In this document: positions 56,575 to 64,000 of the stretch, piece after piece
How positions within the stretch are numbered: position 1 is the stretch's first letter
Layout: each line of letters starts with the position of its first letter
Assembly (NCBI GenBank): GCA_011754535.1
Contig: JAAQVN010000001.1
Span: 992,001 to 1,056,000 of the forward strand
Source: Enterobacter asburiae
Lineage (GTDB): Bacteria > Pseudomonadota > Gammaproteobacteria > Enterobacterales > Enterobacteriaceae
DNA length: 64,000 nt
Direction of reading: 5' to 3'
Position numbers and translations under genes: made by a program
The notes under the pieces: model-generated
Seen by the model: only the letters and a program-made list of their open reading frames with translations
Told to the model about the DNA's origin: nothing
Databases searched by the model: none

Positions 56575-57594
56575 TTATGTTCTCTTCCTTTTTTTCAATG
56601 AACGTACTTCTCCGCGACCAAAGGTTCTGGCATTACCCGGAAGAACCAGACGTGCGCAGGCATCAATTTTGGTGATGTAACTTAGTGCCTTAAGTAACCC
56701 CTTGTCCTTACTACTGTCACCGCGTTGCAGTTTGCCGAGGCAGCAGTCCTCATAACGCTCTTTGTAAGCGTTGCAGTTGTAGAACATGCCTTTACCTTTA
56801 GTAATGGTTTCATTCCAGTATTTCCCGAAAGCATGAGCAATCACGCCATCCTGTTGTGCCTTATTGCCATTTAAGATAAACAGCATGTGGTAATGAAACT
56901 TACGTTGTGGGCCATATTCCAGTTTCCATATCGTCCCGAGGACATGGCGAAATATTGGATTCTTTTGCATATTACGAAATAACTGCTGGCGATGCTTACG
57001 GGCGTCATCAGCAGTGATGTCCGCTTTATGCTCATTCGCCCATGATAAATCAACCCGCAAGATCAGCAGTCGGGAATGACGCTCCTGCAGATGTCTGATG
57101 TAATTCATCACTCCCTTCAGGTTTTTAACTGAAACCCTCTGGTACTTTCTGCATGCCTTTTTAAACCCTGCCTGACTCACTGCGAATCGGTAATCCTGCA
57201 TCAACTTGTTCAGCATCTCTGCAGTAGTTACGGTATCTGCCCCTATTATTTTCCCGTTATGGACACGAGAATATAAATCGGCGCTAGTAAATAAACGCTG
57301 GAATGTAGCTATACGTGGATTAGCCATTCGTACTTTCATCGCATCCAGGGGCAACATATTGAGATAACGGATGGCATCAAGAATGATGGCTGATTCTGCA
57401 CTCTCTTTGTATCCTGAACGGTTATACAGAATAGTGAAGGGTAACTTACGTCCTCTGCTGAGAGTTTTAAGGCAACTGTCCAGTTGTTCTAATCTGAACC
57501 TGAATTCATTGTCATCGGATATGATGAGATAAGGATTGTTATTCTCAATGTGATATTCAGCGTGAGATAACAGTATTGATTCTGGTAAGTTCAT
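56575..57594 (-). CDS. YagK/YfjJ-type (inovirus Gp2-like) protein
   Basis: A 339-residue protein whose C-terminal half (about 165-330) has the YagK/YfjJ C-terminal domain shared with inovirus Gp2. Visible features: LLILRVDLSW, then KLEYGPQRKFHYHMLFILNG, where His-Tyr-His resembles the HUH metal motif of rolling-circle initiators, and the Tyr-rich NCNAYKERYEDC downstream that could supply a nucleophile. Homologues occur in CP4-6 (yagK) and CP4-57 (yfjJ). A role in replication or mobilisation of the element is possible but unproven. AT-rich. It lies downstream of alpA on the same strand. Confidence 0.85.
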   Translation of the reverse strand: MNLPESILLSHAEYHIENNNPYLIISDDNEFRFRLEQLDSCLKTLSRGRKLPFTILYNRSGYKESAESAIILDAIRYLNMLPLDAMKVRMANPRIATFQRLFTSADLYSRVHNGKIIGADTVTTAEMLNKLMQDYRFAVSQAGFKKACRKYQRVSVKNLKGVMNYIRHLQERHSRLLILRVDLSWANEHKADITADDARKHRQQLFRNMQKNPIFRHVLGTIWKLEYGPQRKFHYHMLFILNGNKAQQDGVIAHAFGKYWNETITKGKGMFYNCNAYKERYEDCCLGKLQRGDSSKDKGLLKALSYITKIDACARLVLPGNARTFGRGEVRSLKKRKRT

Positions 57595-57941
57595 AATGTA
57601 TTTCTCTAAAGCCAGTCAACAATAGCTGACTGGCAATATGTAAGGGTGTTTATTGAATGAATGTCTTTGTATGATATTCAGTATGAATAGTGATATCAGA
57701 GGTTATGCTTGTGCAATAACACAATGTACCTGTGTGACGCTACACTGGGTGTGATATCGCATGTTTATATGAAGTGTTATTGATAGGTGGGAGTGTATTA
57801 AAGAGCATTTGATAATGCATTAAATACAATAATAAATAAACCGTCTTTATAAATCACATGAAACCCATGTGCGACAAGACACGGAAGTATAAAATCATGG
57901 TGTGAAGTTAGTGATCTTTTTATCACTATCTTTAATTGTCT
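57595..57941. other. AT-rich gap between alpA and the YfjJ-like gene
   Basis: About 350 bases, very AT-rich, no gene. It contains a perfect hairpin TAGTGAT..ATCACTA at 57909-57928 just after the alpA stop, which may end the alpA transcript or be an operator. Confidence 0.5.
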
Positions 57942-58145
57942 TTATGCTCTCGATTCATTAATGCGGGCTTCAAACCATTCTTTTACTTCACGTTCAATCC
58001 AGCGGGAACTGCGGCCAAACTTTACAGGTTTTGGAAATTTACCTTGCTGAGCCATTTTATAAAACCACTTATCAGACAAACCGGTCATTTCGGTAATAAA
58101 CTGCATACTGACAAATCTATCTTCGTAAATATCAATCGTGTTCAT
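57942..58145 (-). CDS. alpA: AlpA-family transcriptional regulator
   Basis: A 67-residue winged helix-turn-helix protein: RFVSMQFITEMTGLSDKWFYK is the MerR-like HTH and FPKPVKFGRSSRWIEREVKEW the typical AlpA continuation. In CP4-57, AlpA activates the integrase/excision genes of the element. The ATG at 58145 follows AGGAGG-like sequence poorly but matches family length; the open frame extends 14 codons upstream. It faces away from the large gene at 58542. Confidence 0.92.
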   Translation of the reverse strand: MNTIDIYEDRFVSMQFITEMTGLSDKWFYKMAQQGKFPKPVKFGRSSRWIEREVKEWFEARINESRA

Positions 58146-58541
58146 GACATGTCTCCGTAAATGTAACAGGAGGACACCGGTCGGCATCCTTTCATGTCAT
58201 GGGTCGCATATGTAAGATTTTACTTTTATGAACAGGAGACGCGAATGACGTAACAGTGGCCATATTTTAACGTCATGGCTGTGCAGCCGGTCCACAACCT
58301 TCTCCTCCCTCTTTTGGATGCTGCGCGTTGCGCTCACATCCATCACTTTACTCCAGCATACCTGAAGGGTATGAATTTTCACTTTTCATGCATTAAACTC
58401 AGTATTTATAGCTACTTCAGATGATTTAACACCTACGTTTTTCCCTATGAATTTGCTATAGTCAACGCCATGAAACACCCTGTGACTGACACACGAGTGG
58501 CTGAGGGATGGGAAACGTATACGGTGAGTGAGGGGAATCGA
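58146..58541. other. Divergent region upstream of alpA
   Basis: About 400 bases separating alpA from the large gene on the plus strand. It includes TTACATTTACGGAGACATG (on the minus strand, alpA leader) and a promoter-like AT-rich tract near 58380-58460. No gene supported. Confidence 0.5.
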
Positions 58542-59861
58542 ATGAGCAGGAATGAGTCAGTTGTAAAATTAAAAAGTGAGAGGGAGTTAAGATTTTACAG
58601 GTGGTTTTACCAGTATGAGTCTGCGATATTAAATTATCATTTAAAACCTTCTGTTAATTCATTAAACATTAGCCACCTTTATTCTCTGGATAACCGACAG
58701 GCATCCAGAGTAATTAACACAGCTGTACATTCATTTTATCATCCTGAAATAGCAAATGGATTCATCAGAGCTATCCGAATGAATGTTAATGAGCGCTTCA
58801 TACCTTCACGTGATTTTGCATGGATAAAAAACTGTCCGGATGCATGCTATTATGTCTGGCTGGTGATAAGAACAATAAATATTAAGATGCCTTCATTATT
58901 CTCTACTCTTCCTGATGCACAGGTTTATGGCAATCCACCCATATCTCAAATATTAACTTATGATCAACTCAATCTTATCCAGTACCCTGCAAATCACACA
59001 GAACGAATGCTCACCATCACCGATTTTTTTGATCGTTGTGATTCCGGTTTAAAGGGCAAAATTGAGCTGATGAATACCATAAGAACAGAATGGTATCGTT
59101 TGTATATCTACAAAGATAAGTTTCCTTTAAATAAAAAACAAAAAGAGAAGTGTGAATGGGCCTGGAAGTACTTTCAAAAAGACAGAGCCAAAATCAAGGA
59201 AGGCGCAAAAAAAAGAAAACAAAATAAAGAGTCAGAGAAAGAAAGGCAAGAGAGTAGCTACCAAAACGCATCGCAAAACAGCAATTTTATCATGGCTTAT
59301 CAAAATATATATCACCCCCCTCATATAACAACACTGACTCAGGCTGCTCAATATATACCGCAACAGTACCCGGCATCAACATTAACTCAGCTTGCTCAAT
59401 ATCATCCTTCCATTGTGAGGCATTATGAAGATAATGCTGATGGCCCGCTTAAAAATATGATCGAAAGTTCAGTGCATATAAATACAGCTACTTTAATGCC
59501 GTATCTTAAACCTGCCTCTAATGCAGAGAAATGCCTTATCATTCGTTGCCTTTACACATGCTGGTATCATAAAGACAGTGATTTTATAAAACGATTCAAT
59601 AAAGCGTGGGAAGGCAGGAACGCCAGGAAGAAGTACCGAAGCCAGAAGAAATCGAAGGTGTCATCTGAAAATAGAGTGCCGGAAGATAATAACGTCCCTG
59701 TCAGTCAAATTGCAACACAACCCTGTGTGGAATTACCCCATGAAAAAACACCCACGGAGGCCATGGGGGCATTGAATGAGAAAAGCAGTCCCCTTCCAGC
59801 TGATGAAAACATGGACGATAAATACGATGGCAATCATCCATTTATGTGGCTGCCTTATTAA
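58542..59861 (+). CDS. Large uncharacterised island protein
   Basis: A 439-residue protein that I do not recognise. The first half (about 1-200) is folded-looking with many aromatic residues (YRWFYQYESAILNYHLKPS). A strongly charged Lys/Glu segment (about 200-245) probably forms a coiled coil. It is followed by a Gln/Tyr-rich stretch with an imperfect repeat (TTLTQAAQYIPQQYP, STLTQLAQYHPSI), a helical part and a disordered tail. The ATG at 58542 has GAGGGG seven bases before it; an ATG 24 codons upstream is open but has no clear ribosome site. AT-rich, alone on the plus strand next to alpA. Confidence 0.65.
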   Translation: MSRNESVVKLKSERELRFYRWFYQYESAILNYHLKPSVNSLNISHLYSLDNRQASRVINTAVHSFYHPEIANGFIRAIRMNVNERFIPSRDFAWIKNCPDACYYVWLVIRTINIKMPSLFSTLPDAQVYGNPPISQILTYDQLNLIQYPANHTERMLTITDFFDRCDSGLKGKIELMNTIRTEWYRLYIYKDKFPLNKKQKEKCEWAWKYFQKDRAKIKEGAKKRKQNKESEKERQESSYQNASQNSNFIMAYQNIYHPPHITTLTQAAQYIPQQYPASTLTQLAQYHPSIVRHYEDNADGPLKNMIESSVHINTATLMPYLKPASNAEKCLIIRCLYTCWYHKDSDFIKRFNKAWEGRNARKKYRSQKKSKVSSENRVPEDNNVPVSQIATQPCVELPHEKTPTEAMGALNEKSSPLPADENMDDKYDGNHPFMWLPY

Positions 59862-60064
59862 CGATTATATTTCCTGGGATGTCTACTGAGACGCCGATAA
59901 CATTCAGTATAATTGATTCTATTGCGCATTCCAGATTATTTCATGCCTGTATTACCTGTATGATGCCACGCCGGTATGTATTACCGGTATGGCTTCTGTA
60001 CATTGATCTGTTATACCGATCGAAACCAAACGCACGATAGGTAAAAACTATTAATATCTTGGCA

Positions 60065-60097
60065 TTGATCGTTTTTATTATAGTTAATAACGATCAA
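60065..60097. promoter_or_regulatory. Inverted repeat TTGATCGTT / AACGATCAA
   Basis: Two perfect nine-base arms with a 15-base AT-rich centre. A related half (ACGATCAA) recurs at 60150-60157. This pattern suits a dimeric regulator, but no partner can be named. Confidence 0.5.
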
Positions 60098-60155
60098 TTG
60101 CGTAAAACTGATCTGTATTAACGATTATCCCATCTCCTCTCAAATGCATACGATC

Positions 60156-60186
60156 AAGTGGCCTTTTATGCAAAAAAGGCCCACTT
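60156..60186. terminator. Hairpin upstream of the first secreted-protein gene
   Basis: AAGTGG-CCTTTT and AAAAGG-CCCACTT pair with one bulge around a short loop. It lies 30 bases before the gene at 60218 and may act as a terminator for upstream transcription or as a leader structure. Confidence 0.45.
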
Positions 60187-60217
60187 CCGCTTATAAAACA
60201 CACAGTAAGGAATATCT

Positions 60218-60652
60218 ATGTTGAAGATCATCCCTTCATTTCTTTTCGGCGCAGCATTGTTCAGTGGTGCTGTGCATGCAATGGGCCCGGAGCAGCAATG
60301 GGGCAACTGGTTTGGCACTGTCAATGCGATGGAGTTTGAACTTAACGCCGACAATAGCGCCGGAGAGCGTATGACGCTCACCTGCCGGGACAGTCATTTG
60401 ATAGTGAGCTACAGCGGGTCAGATAAGGAGCCAATGTATATACCAGATAATGGGAAAGAAACTATGGGAATCAATATCAATACAGTTCATTACCCTCCGA
60501 ATGAGGCGGCTTTTATAGCGCTCAAAAACACAGACAGCCATGGGCAAATTGAAATCACCCGGATGAATAAATCCGTATCTCACCCCTTCAATACCGCAGG
60601 GCTCAGGGAAGCTCTGGAGGGTCTTAACTGGGAAGACTGCATCAGCCATTAA
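60218..60652 (+). CDS. Secreted uncharacterised protein (144 residues)
   Basis: A signal peptide of about 21 residues ends in VHA. The mature part has only two Cys (LTCRDS and WEDCIS), which could form a disulfide, and a beta-rich pattern (LIVSYSGSDKEPMYIPDNG). No family recognised. The ribosome region AGTAAGGAATATCTATG closely resembles that of the next gene, 60 bases downstream, which is also secreted, so the two are probably co-transcribed and related in task. It may be a small periplasmic binding or inhibitor protein. Confidence 0.65.
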   Translation: MLKIIPSFLFGAALFSGAVHAMGPEQQWGNWFGTVNAMEFELNADNSAGERMTLTCRDSHLIVSYSGSDKEPMYIPDNGKETMGININTVHYPPNEAAFIALKNTDSHGQIEITRMNKSVSHPFNTAGLREALEGLNWEDCISH

Positions 60653-60711
60653 CCACCCCATCCGGTAGCTCATGCTCCCGCATTGTTAATCATCAGTAAG
60701 GATATCTTTAT

Positions 60712-61551
60712 ATGGCGACATTCATTTCACGCCTTATTTTACTCTGTACGCTTTCGCTCCCGGCCTTCAGCTTTGCCATCACCATTCCCGGTAATATTCA
60801 TCCAGAACGCTACACGTTCTTTCTGACAGATGGCGGTGGTGAAATGCTTCGCGAAATGAACGATGCGGCAGTCAGCGTAAAACTCAACAATAAAGCTGGT
60901 TTCAGCGCGGAGGCACAGAGCAAGGCGGCTGCAGCGAATATCTCTCCTTTATTGTACGCAGCATCACCGCTTGAACAGAACTTTATCCGCTACGACAGTA
61001 AACCGGTTAAGGCTCTGACTTGTCTCGTAACGACCCGCACTATGCCGGGTCAGAATAAAAATTACTCATGGGAGGAAACCTATTGCCTGGATGAAACCGG
61101 TGCTGCCTACATCGGCACAAAAGGCTGGCCGTCACGTGCTATCGTCGAAAAGAGCTGCGAGGGGGGTGCCTCCGGTTGTCCTGTATATCTTGTTCTGAAC
61201 AATGATCCACCGACCATGCGGAATGATGCTGCGCAATATATTCCTTATAGCAGCGATCGGGCAAGCGGGCAGAAAGAACGTAACTCTGGGCCAAAATCAA
61301 CGACCGCTGAAACCGTCGCAGAGCAGGACGGTTATGTGGTGAGTTTTGTTAAAGCCAGCAACTGTGCAGACAACAAACTGATTGTCAAAAACACAAGCTC
61401 CGGGAAAACCGCCGCAATTGCAGGATTAAGAGGTTGCTCTTTTGATCCGAAGAAAAATGCAGTAATTATCTTCCCTCAAAATGAATATGTCGGCGTTTAC
61501 AGTGGCCCCACAAACGCTTCTGAGGAAATAGCCTCAGTCGATCTCCCCTAA
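60712..61551 (+). CDS. Secreted uncharacterised protein (279 residues)
   Basis: A signal peptide of about 22 residues (ending in FSFA) is followed by a mature protein with six Cys, including CEGGASGC. The middle is rich in Ser and Thr (NSGPKSTTAETVAEQ), perhaps a linker between two beta domains. No catalytic motif recognised. It follows the smaller secreted gene with an almost identical leader (AGTAAGGATATCTTTATATG). Possible roles such as surface exclusion or inhibitor are guesses. Confidence 0.65.
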   Translation: MATFISRLILLCTLSLPAFSFAITIPGNIHPERYTFFLTDGGGEMLREMNDAAVSVKLNNKAGFSAEAQSKAAAANISPLLYAASPLEQNFIRYDSKPVKALTCLVTTRTMPGQNKNYSWEETYCLDETGAAYIGTKGWPSRAIVEKSCEGGASGCPVYLVLNNDPPTMRNDAAQYIPYSSDRASGQKERNSGPKSTTAETVAEQDGYVVSFVKASNCADNKLIVKNTSSGKTAAIAGLRGCSFDPKKNAVIIFPQNEYVGVYSGPTNASEEIASVDLP

Positions 61552-61562
61552 TTACTCTTCCA

Positions 61563-61592
61563 GTCCGGTATAAGCTTCCTGCGGTACCGGAC
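61563..61592. terminator. Hairpin after the secreted-protein pair
   Basis: GTCCGGTA and TACCGGAC pair perfectly around a 14-base loop, followed by ACCTTTT. It starts 12 bases past the stop of the gene before it. Confidence 0.55.
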
Positions 61593-61609
61593 ACCTTTTG
61601 GACCAACCT

Positions 61610-61801
61610 ATGAAAACTAAAAAATCCCCGGACAATACAACGCCAGATGCAGAATCATTTGGGCTGACCTGGCCCGTTGTTTTCAGCGTCGCAGGGCTCA
61701 CACTGCTGAGAAGTAAGTCGGTCGTATGCCAGACAATAGGGGCCAGCCTGATGACCTATAGCCTGATAAGACTCATAAAAAAAATCGCCACGCTTGCCTG
61801 A
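61610..61801 (+). CDS. Small membrane-associated uncharacterised protein
   Basis: A 63-residue protein with a charged N-terminus and two short hydrophobic stretches (about 18-34 and 42-57). ATG at 61610; a TTG four codons earlier is open. Its last bases overlap the next frame by eight. No family recognised. Confidence 0.5.
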   Translation: MKTKKSPDNTTPDAESFGLTWPVVFSVAGLTLLRSKSVVCQTIGASLMTYSLIRLIKKIATLA

Positions 61802-62174
61802 AAAGTCCCAATCAGGCAACACGATTTGTGTTCTAACACCTGTACCAGACGTATTATCGCCTTTCGAAGCCCACCTGGAAGCTAACTCTCGACAAAAGCT
61901 GAAGCGTTCCTTTATCAAAGGGCTGGCTGCACTAGCAGAGGACAGAATCAATGATGATGCCTTTGTTTTATCGGTGTGCAGCAAAGCGTATGAACGCTTA
62001 CCTCTGAACATAAGGCGAGTCGTTAAGCACGAATGGTGTCTTCGATACTTCAAGTACAGTAAACCCTTTATTCTGCGGCGATTACAACATCACCAGGCCG
62101 AAAAGCAAATACCACCGGCATTACCTGACAGAGAACTCTCGCCACAGCAGAGCCAGCCACCAGCCTCTCCCTGA
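61794..62174 (+). CDS. Uncharacterised basic protein (about 126 residues)
   Basis: Basic protein with a helical centre (RQKLKRSFIKGLAALAEDRI) and a Pro/Gln-rich tail. There is no ATG or good ribosome site; the frame could start at the TTG 61794 inside the previous gene, which would mean coupling. The protein part from about residue 25 looks real. A terminator follows at 62197. Confidence 0.5.
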   Translation: MPEKSQSGNTICVLTPVPDVLSPFEAHLEANSRQKLKRSFIKGLAALAEDRINDDAFVLSVCSKAYERLPLNIRRVVKHEWCLRYFKYSKPFILRRLQHHQAEKQIPPALPDRELSPQQSQPPASP

Positions 62175-62196
62175 ACATTTTATCTTCCATCCAATG

Positions 62197-62218
62197 CCAC
62201 TCTACTGGAGTGGTTTTT
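62197..62218 (+). terminator. Rho-independent terminator
   Basis: CCACTC, loop TACTG, GAGTGG followed by five T residues, 23 bases after the preceding stop. Confidence 0.75.
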
Positions 62219-62243
62219 ATGTCCGTTTTAAAAGGAATCAACT

Positions 62244-63065
62244 ATGACCCGTTTAGCCAGCCGCTTTGGTGCAGTCAACCTTGTTCGTCGTGACCGCCCG
62301 TTAACTCGCGACGAACTGGCTCATTATGTGCCCAGTGTCTTCAGCGAAGAAAAACATGAATCCCGTAGTGATCGCTATACCTATATCCCGACAATTACCC
62401 TTCTCGATAACCTGCAACGCGAAGGTTTCCAGCCATTCTTCGCGTGCCAGACCAGAGTCCGCGACCAGAGCAAACGAGAGCATACGAAGCACATGCTGCG
62501 CCTGCGTCGTGAAGGCCAGATTACTGGCAAACAGGTTCCCGAAATTATTCTGCTGAATAGCCATGACGGCTCCAGCTCATATCAGATGCTACCGGGGTTA
62601 TTCAGAGCAGTTTGCCAAAATGGGCTGATTTGCGGTGAGAGTTTTGGCGAGGTGCGCGTCCCGCATAAAGGCAACGTAGTAGAGAAAGTCATCGAAGGGG
62701 CCTACGAAGTACTGGGAATATTTGACCGGGTAGAAGAGAAACGCGATGCCATGCAGTCGCTTTTGTTGCCGCCGCCCGCTCAGCAGGCGATGGCGAAAGC
62801 GGCGCTGACATATCGCTTCGGTGAGGAACACCAACCGGTGACAGAGACGCAGATACTTTCCCCACGCCGCTGGCAGGACGAAAGCAACGACCTTTGGACC
62901 ACTTACCAGCGTATTCAGGAAAACCTGATCAAAGGCGGTCTGTCGGGACGAACAACCAAAGGAAAGCGCACCCATACCCGAGCAGTGAAAGGTATTGACG
63001 GTGATGTGAAGCTCAACCGTGCCCTCTGGGTGATGGCTGAGAATATGCTTCAGCTTGCTTCATGA
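62244..63065 (+). CDS. DUF932-domain protein (YfjQ/YafZ-like)
   Basis: A 273-residue protein typical of CP4-type islands: MTRLASRFGAVNLVRRDRPL at the start, then the DUF932 core (about 50-230) with PEIILLNSHDGSSSYQ and GLFRAVCQNGLICG. Homologues in E. coli K-12 are YafZ (CP4-6) and YfjQ (CP4-57). Plasmid and phage relatives are widespread, but the biochemical role is unknown. It is followed by a hairpin and the RadC-like gene. Confidence 0.88.
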   Translation: MTRLASRFGAVNLVRRDRPLTRDELAHYVPSVFSEEKHESRSDRYTYIPTITLLDNLQREGFQPFFACQTRVRDQSKREHTKHMLRLRREGQITGKQVPEIILLNSHDGSSSYQMLPGLFRAVCQNGLICGESFGEVRVPHKGNVVEKVIEGAYEVLGIFDRVEEKRDAMQSLLLPPPAQQAMAKAALTYRFGEEHQPVTETQILSPRRWQDESNDLWTTYQRIQENLIKGGLSGRTTKGKRTHTRAVKGIDGDVKLNRALWVMAENMLQLAS

Positions 63066-63090
63066 TCCCTTCCACCATTTTTCCTTAACA

Positions 63091-63118
63091 CCTTTCCGAA
63101 GATTCGGAAGGGCTTTTC
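63091..63118 (+). terminator. Terminator-like hairpin after the DUF932 gene
   Basis: TTTCCGAA and TTCGGAAG form a stem around a two- to four-base turn and GGGCTTTTCTTTC follows. Confidence 0.6.
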
Positions 63119-63134
63119 TTTCTAAGGAGCAACC

Positions 63135-63605
63135 ATGTCTACGATCAATTTATCCCCGGTATTTCCTGCAAACGAGCAGCGAGTCATCCAGCGAGCATTA
63201 CGTCTGCTGGAGAAATACCAGCGTCAACCGAGTGAGTCATTTACCTCCAGCAGCCTCACAAAAACCTGGCTGCAACTGCAGATGGCTCACCTGGAGCGGG
63301 AAGTCTTCATCGTGATGTATCTCGACAATCAGCATTGCCTGCTGGAGCGAGAAACACTGTTTACCGGCACGTTCAGCCATACCGAAGTGCACCCCCGCGA
63401 AGTGGTTAAATCAGCCCTGAAACATAACGCCGCTGCGGTCATTCTGGCACACAACCATCCGTCCGGCACGACAGAAATCAGCCTGCAGGATAAACATATT
63501 ACTCAGAGGATTATGAAAGCGCTGGCACTAGTGGAAGTACGTGTGCTGGATCATCTTGTGGTGGGAAACGAGGTGGCGTCATTTGCTGAGCTTGGTTTGC
63601 TTTAA
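63135..63605 (+). CDS. RadC-like JAB-domain protein (YkfG/YfjY family)
   Basis: A 156-residue protein with the JAMM-type metal motif HNHPSG near residue 112, followed by the Asp in LDHLVVG. It is the short, RadC C-terminal type found on CP4 islands (ykfG, yfjY). Metal-dependent activity is expected from the motif, but no function is established. Good AAGGAG ribosome site. It precedes the toxin-antitoxin pair, as in CP4-6 and CP4-57. Confidence 0.92.
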   Translation: MSTINLSPVFPANEQRVIQRALRLLEKYQRQPSESFTSSSLTKTWLQLQMAHLEREVFIVMYLDNQHCLLERETLFTGTFSHTEVHPREVVKSALKHNAAAVILAHNHPSGTTEISLQDKHITQRIMKALALVEVRVLDHLVVGNEVASFAELGLL

Positions 63606-63617
63606 AGGGAGATTTTT

Positions 63618-63944
63618 ATGTCATTAATACCAGCCCATGAATGGGGTCTAAAAAGCGATATTGTTCCACGGTTTGGTGCCAGATTAGTTCAGGAAGGTAA
63701 CCGGCTGCATTATCTGGCTGACAGGGCTAGTTTGATAGGCAATTTCAGCGATACGGAATGCTTCAAATTGAATAACGCATTTCCACACTTCATCAGCCAG
63801 ATGGAATCGATGCTGACCACTGGTGAACTGATCCCCTGTCACCATCACTGTGTCACTCTCTACCACAACGGTTTTACCTGCGAAGCCGATACGCTTGGTA
63901 GTTGTGGTTACGTATACATCGCCGTTTATCCCACACAACGTTAA
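63618..63944 (+). CDS. CbeA-family antitoxin (YeeU/YafW/YfjZ-like)
   Basis: A 108-residue antitoxin of the type IV CbtA/CbeA system. It begins with SLIPAHEWGLKSDIVPRFGARLVQEG and ends GSCGYVYIAVYPTQR, both typical. In E. coli such proteins (CbeA/YeeU, YafW, YfjZ) counter the toxin indirectly by promoting bundling of FtsZ and MreB. AAAGGGAG precedes the start. The toxin gene starts 20 bases after it. Confidence 0.93.
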   Translation: MSLIPAHEWGLKSDIVPRFGARLVQEGNRLHYLADRASLIGNFSDTECFKLNNAFPHFISQMESMLTTGELIPCHHHCVTLYHNGFTCEADTLGSCGYVYIAVYPTQR

Positions 63945-63964
63945 TTACTTTCACGAGAGAAAAA

Positions 63965-64000
63965 ATGAAATTTCTACCTGCAACAAATTTGCGGGCGGCG
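63965..64000 (+). CDS. CbtA-family toxin, first codons only (runs off right edge)
   Basis: The ATG at 63965 begins MKFLPATNLRAA, which is the usual N-terminus of CbtA/YeeV/YkfI/YpjF toxins, directly after the CbeA-type antitoxin and a GAGAGAAAAA leader. The toxin inhibits polymerisation of FtsZ and MreB. Only twelve codons are in the window, so integrity cannot be judged. Confidence 0.8.
   Translation, partial: MKFLPATNLRAA

Larger units (their letters stand above)
59862..60217. other. Regulatory-looking gap before the secreted-protein genes
   Basis: About 355 bases without a gene. It holds the inverted repeat at 60065-60097 and the hairpin at 60156-60186. The word CGATCA occurs several times (60091, 60151 and, reversed, 60066). 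Confidence 0.5.
35221..64000. mobile_element. thrW-integrated genomic island of CP4/P4-like type (right end outside window)
   Basis: The element begins at the 3' end of thrW and an integrase gene and continues past the window. Its backbone genes (integrase, alpA, yfjJ-like, yfjQ-like, yfjY-like, cbeA/cbtA-like) match those of the E. coli elements CP4-6, CP4-57 and CP4-44. Base composition is patchy: the Gabija and 55.2-59.9 kb blocks are clearly AT-rich, and the glucan synthase gene is close to the host in composition, so cargo of different origin seems to have been gathered. No second copy of the thrW 3' end was found by eye, so the right junction is likely outside. Confidence 0.9.

Overview
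The window is bacterial chromosome from a member of the Enterobacteriaceae, most like the Enterobacter cloacae complex or a close relative. The backbone follows the E. coli order fadE, gmhA, yafJ, yafK, dinB, pepD, gpt, frsA, crl, phoE, proB, proA, thrW. It differs by a complete Na+-translocating NADH:quinone reductase operon (nqrABCDEF plus nqrM) between yafK and dinB, which fits Enterobacter/Klebsiella-type genomes. The species is inferred from gene content only.

Bases 1-13.0k hold accessory but settled chromosomal genes. A minus-strand type II secretion operon (gspG, a lytic transglycosylase, gspF, and gspE running off the left edge) lies divergent from a secreted GH18 chitinase, its plausible substrate. 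A GntR/FadR-type regulator follows, with a perfect palindrome upstream, and then a six-gene run: a dipeptide-type ABC transporter (two ATPases, binding protein, two permeases) and a gamma-glutamyltransferase-like Ntn hydrolase. This looks like an uptake-and-cleavage unit for a peptide or gamma-glutamyl compound.

Bases 13.0k-35.2k are core genome: the nitrilase-like amidase yafV, fadE with a FadR-type site, gmhA, yafJ, yafK (converging on yafJ with a 30-base overlap), the nqr operon, a glycerophosphodiesterase-like secreted protein lacking several canonical metal-binding residues, dinB with a LexA box, pepD, gpt, frsA, crl, phoE with a Pho box, and proBA. Three copies of an intergenic palindromic repeat lie here. 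The segment ends with tRNA-Thr(CGU), thrW.

From thrW to the right edge (about 29 kb, open-ended) lies an integrative genomic island of the CP4-6/CP4-57/P4-like kind, inserted at the same tRNA gene as CP4-6 in E. coli K-12. A tyrosine integrase comes first, then cargo. The first cargo block is AT-rich and encodes a Gabija anti-phage pair (GajA OLD-family nuclease, GajB UvrD-like helicase), followed by prophage debris. The second block is an envelope/cold-linked set: an LpxP-type lipid A acyltransferase, two short YnfU-type zinc-ribbon proteins, a YmgB/AriR-like protein, a 2860-residue cyclic beta-1,2-glucan synthase, a CspH-like cold-shock gene interrupted by an in-frame TGA, an intact cold-shock gene and an H-NS paralogue. 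The third block is the island backbone: a zinc-ribbon protein, a YfjJ/inovirus Gp2-type protein, AlpA, uncharacterised genes including two secreted proteins, a YfjQ-like DUF932 protein, a YfjY/RadC-like protein, a CbeA-type antitoxin and the first codons of its CbtA-type toxin at the right edge.

The most interesting points are the pairing of a rhizobial-type cyclic glucan synthase with cold-shock and lipid A genes on one transferable island, the short genes in that block that length cut-offs miss, the Gabija locus, and a repeat arrangement that could mask the integrase start codon.
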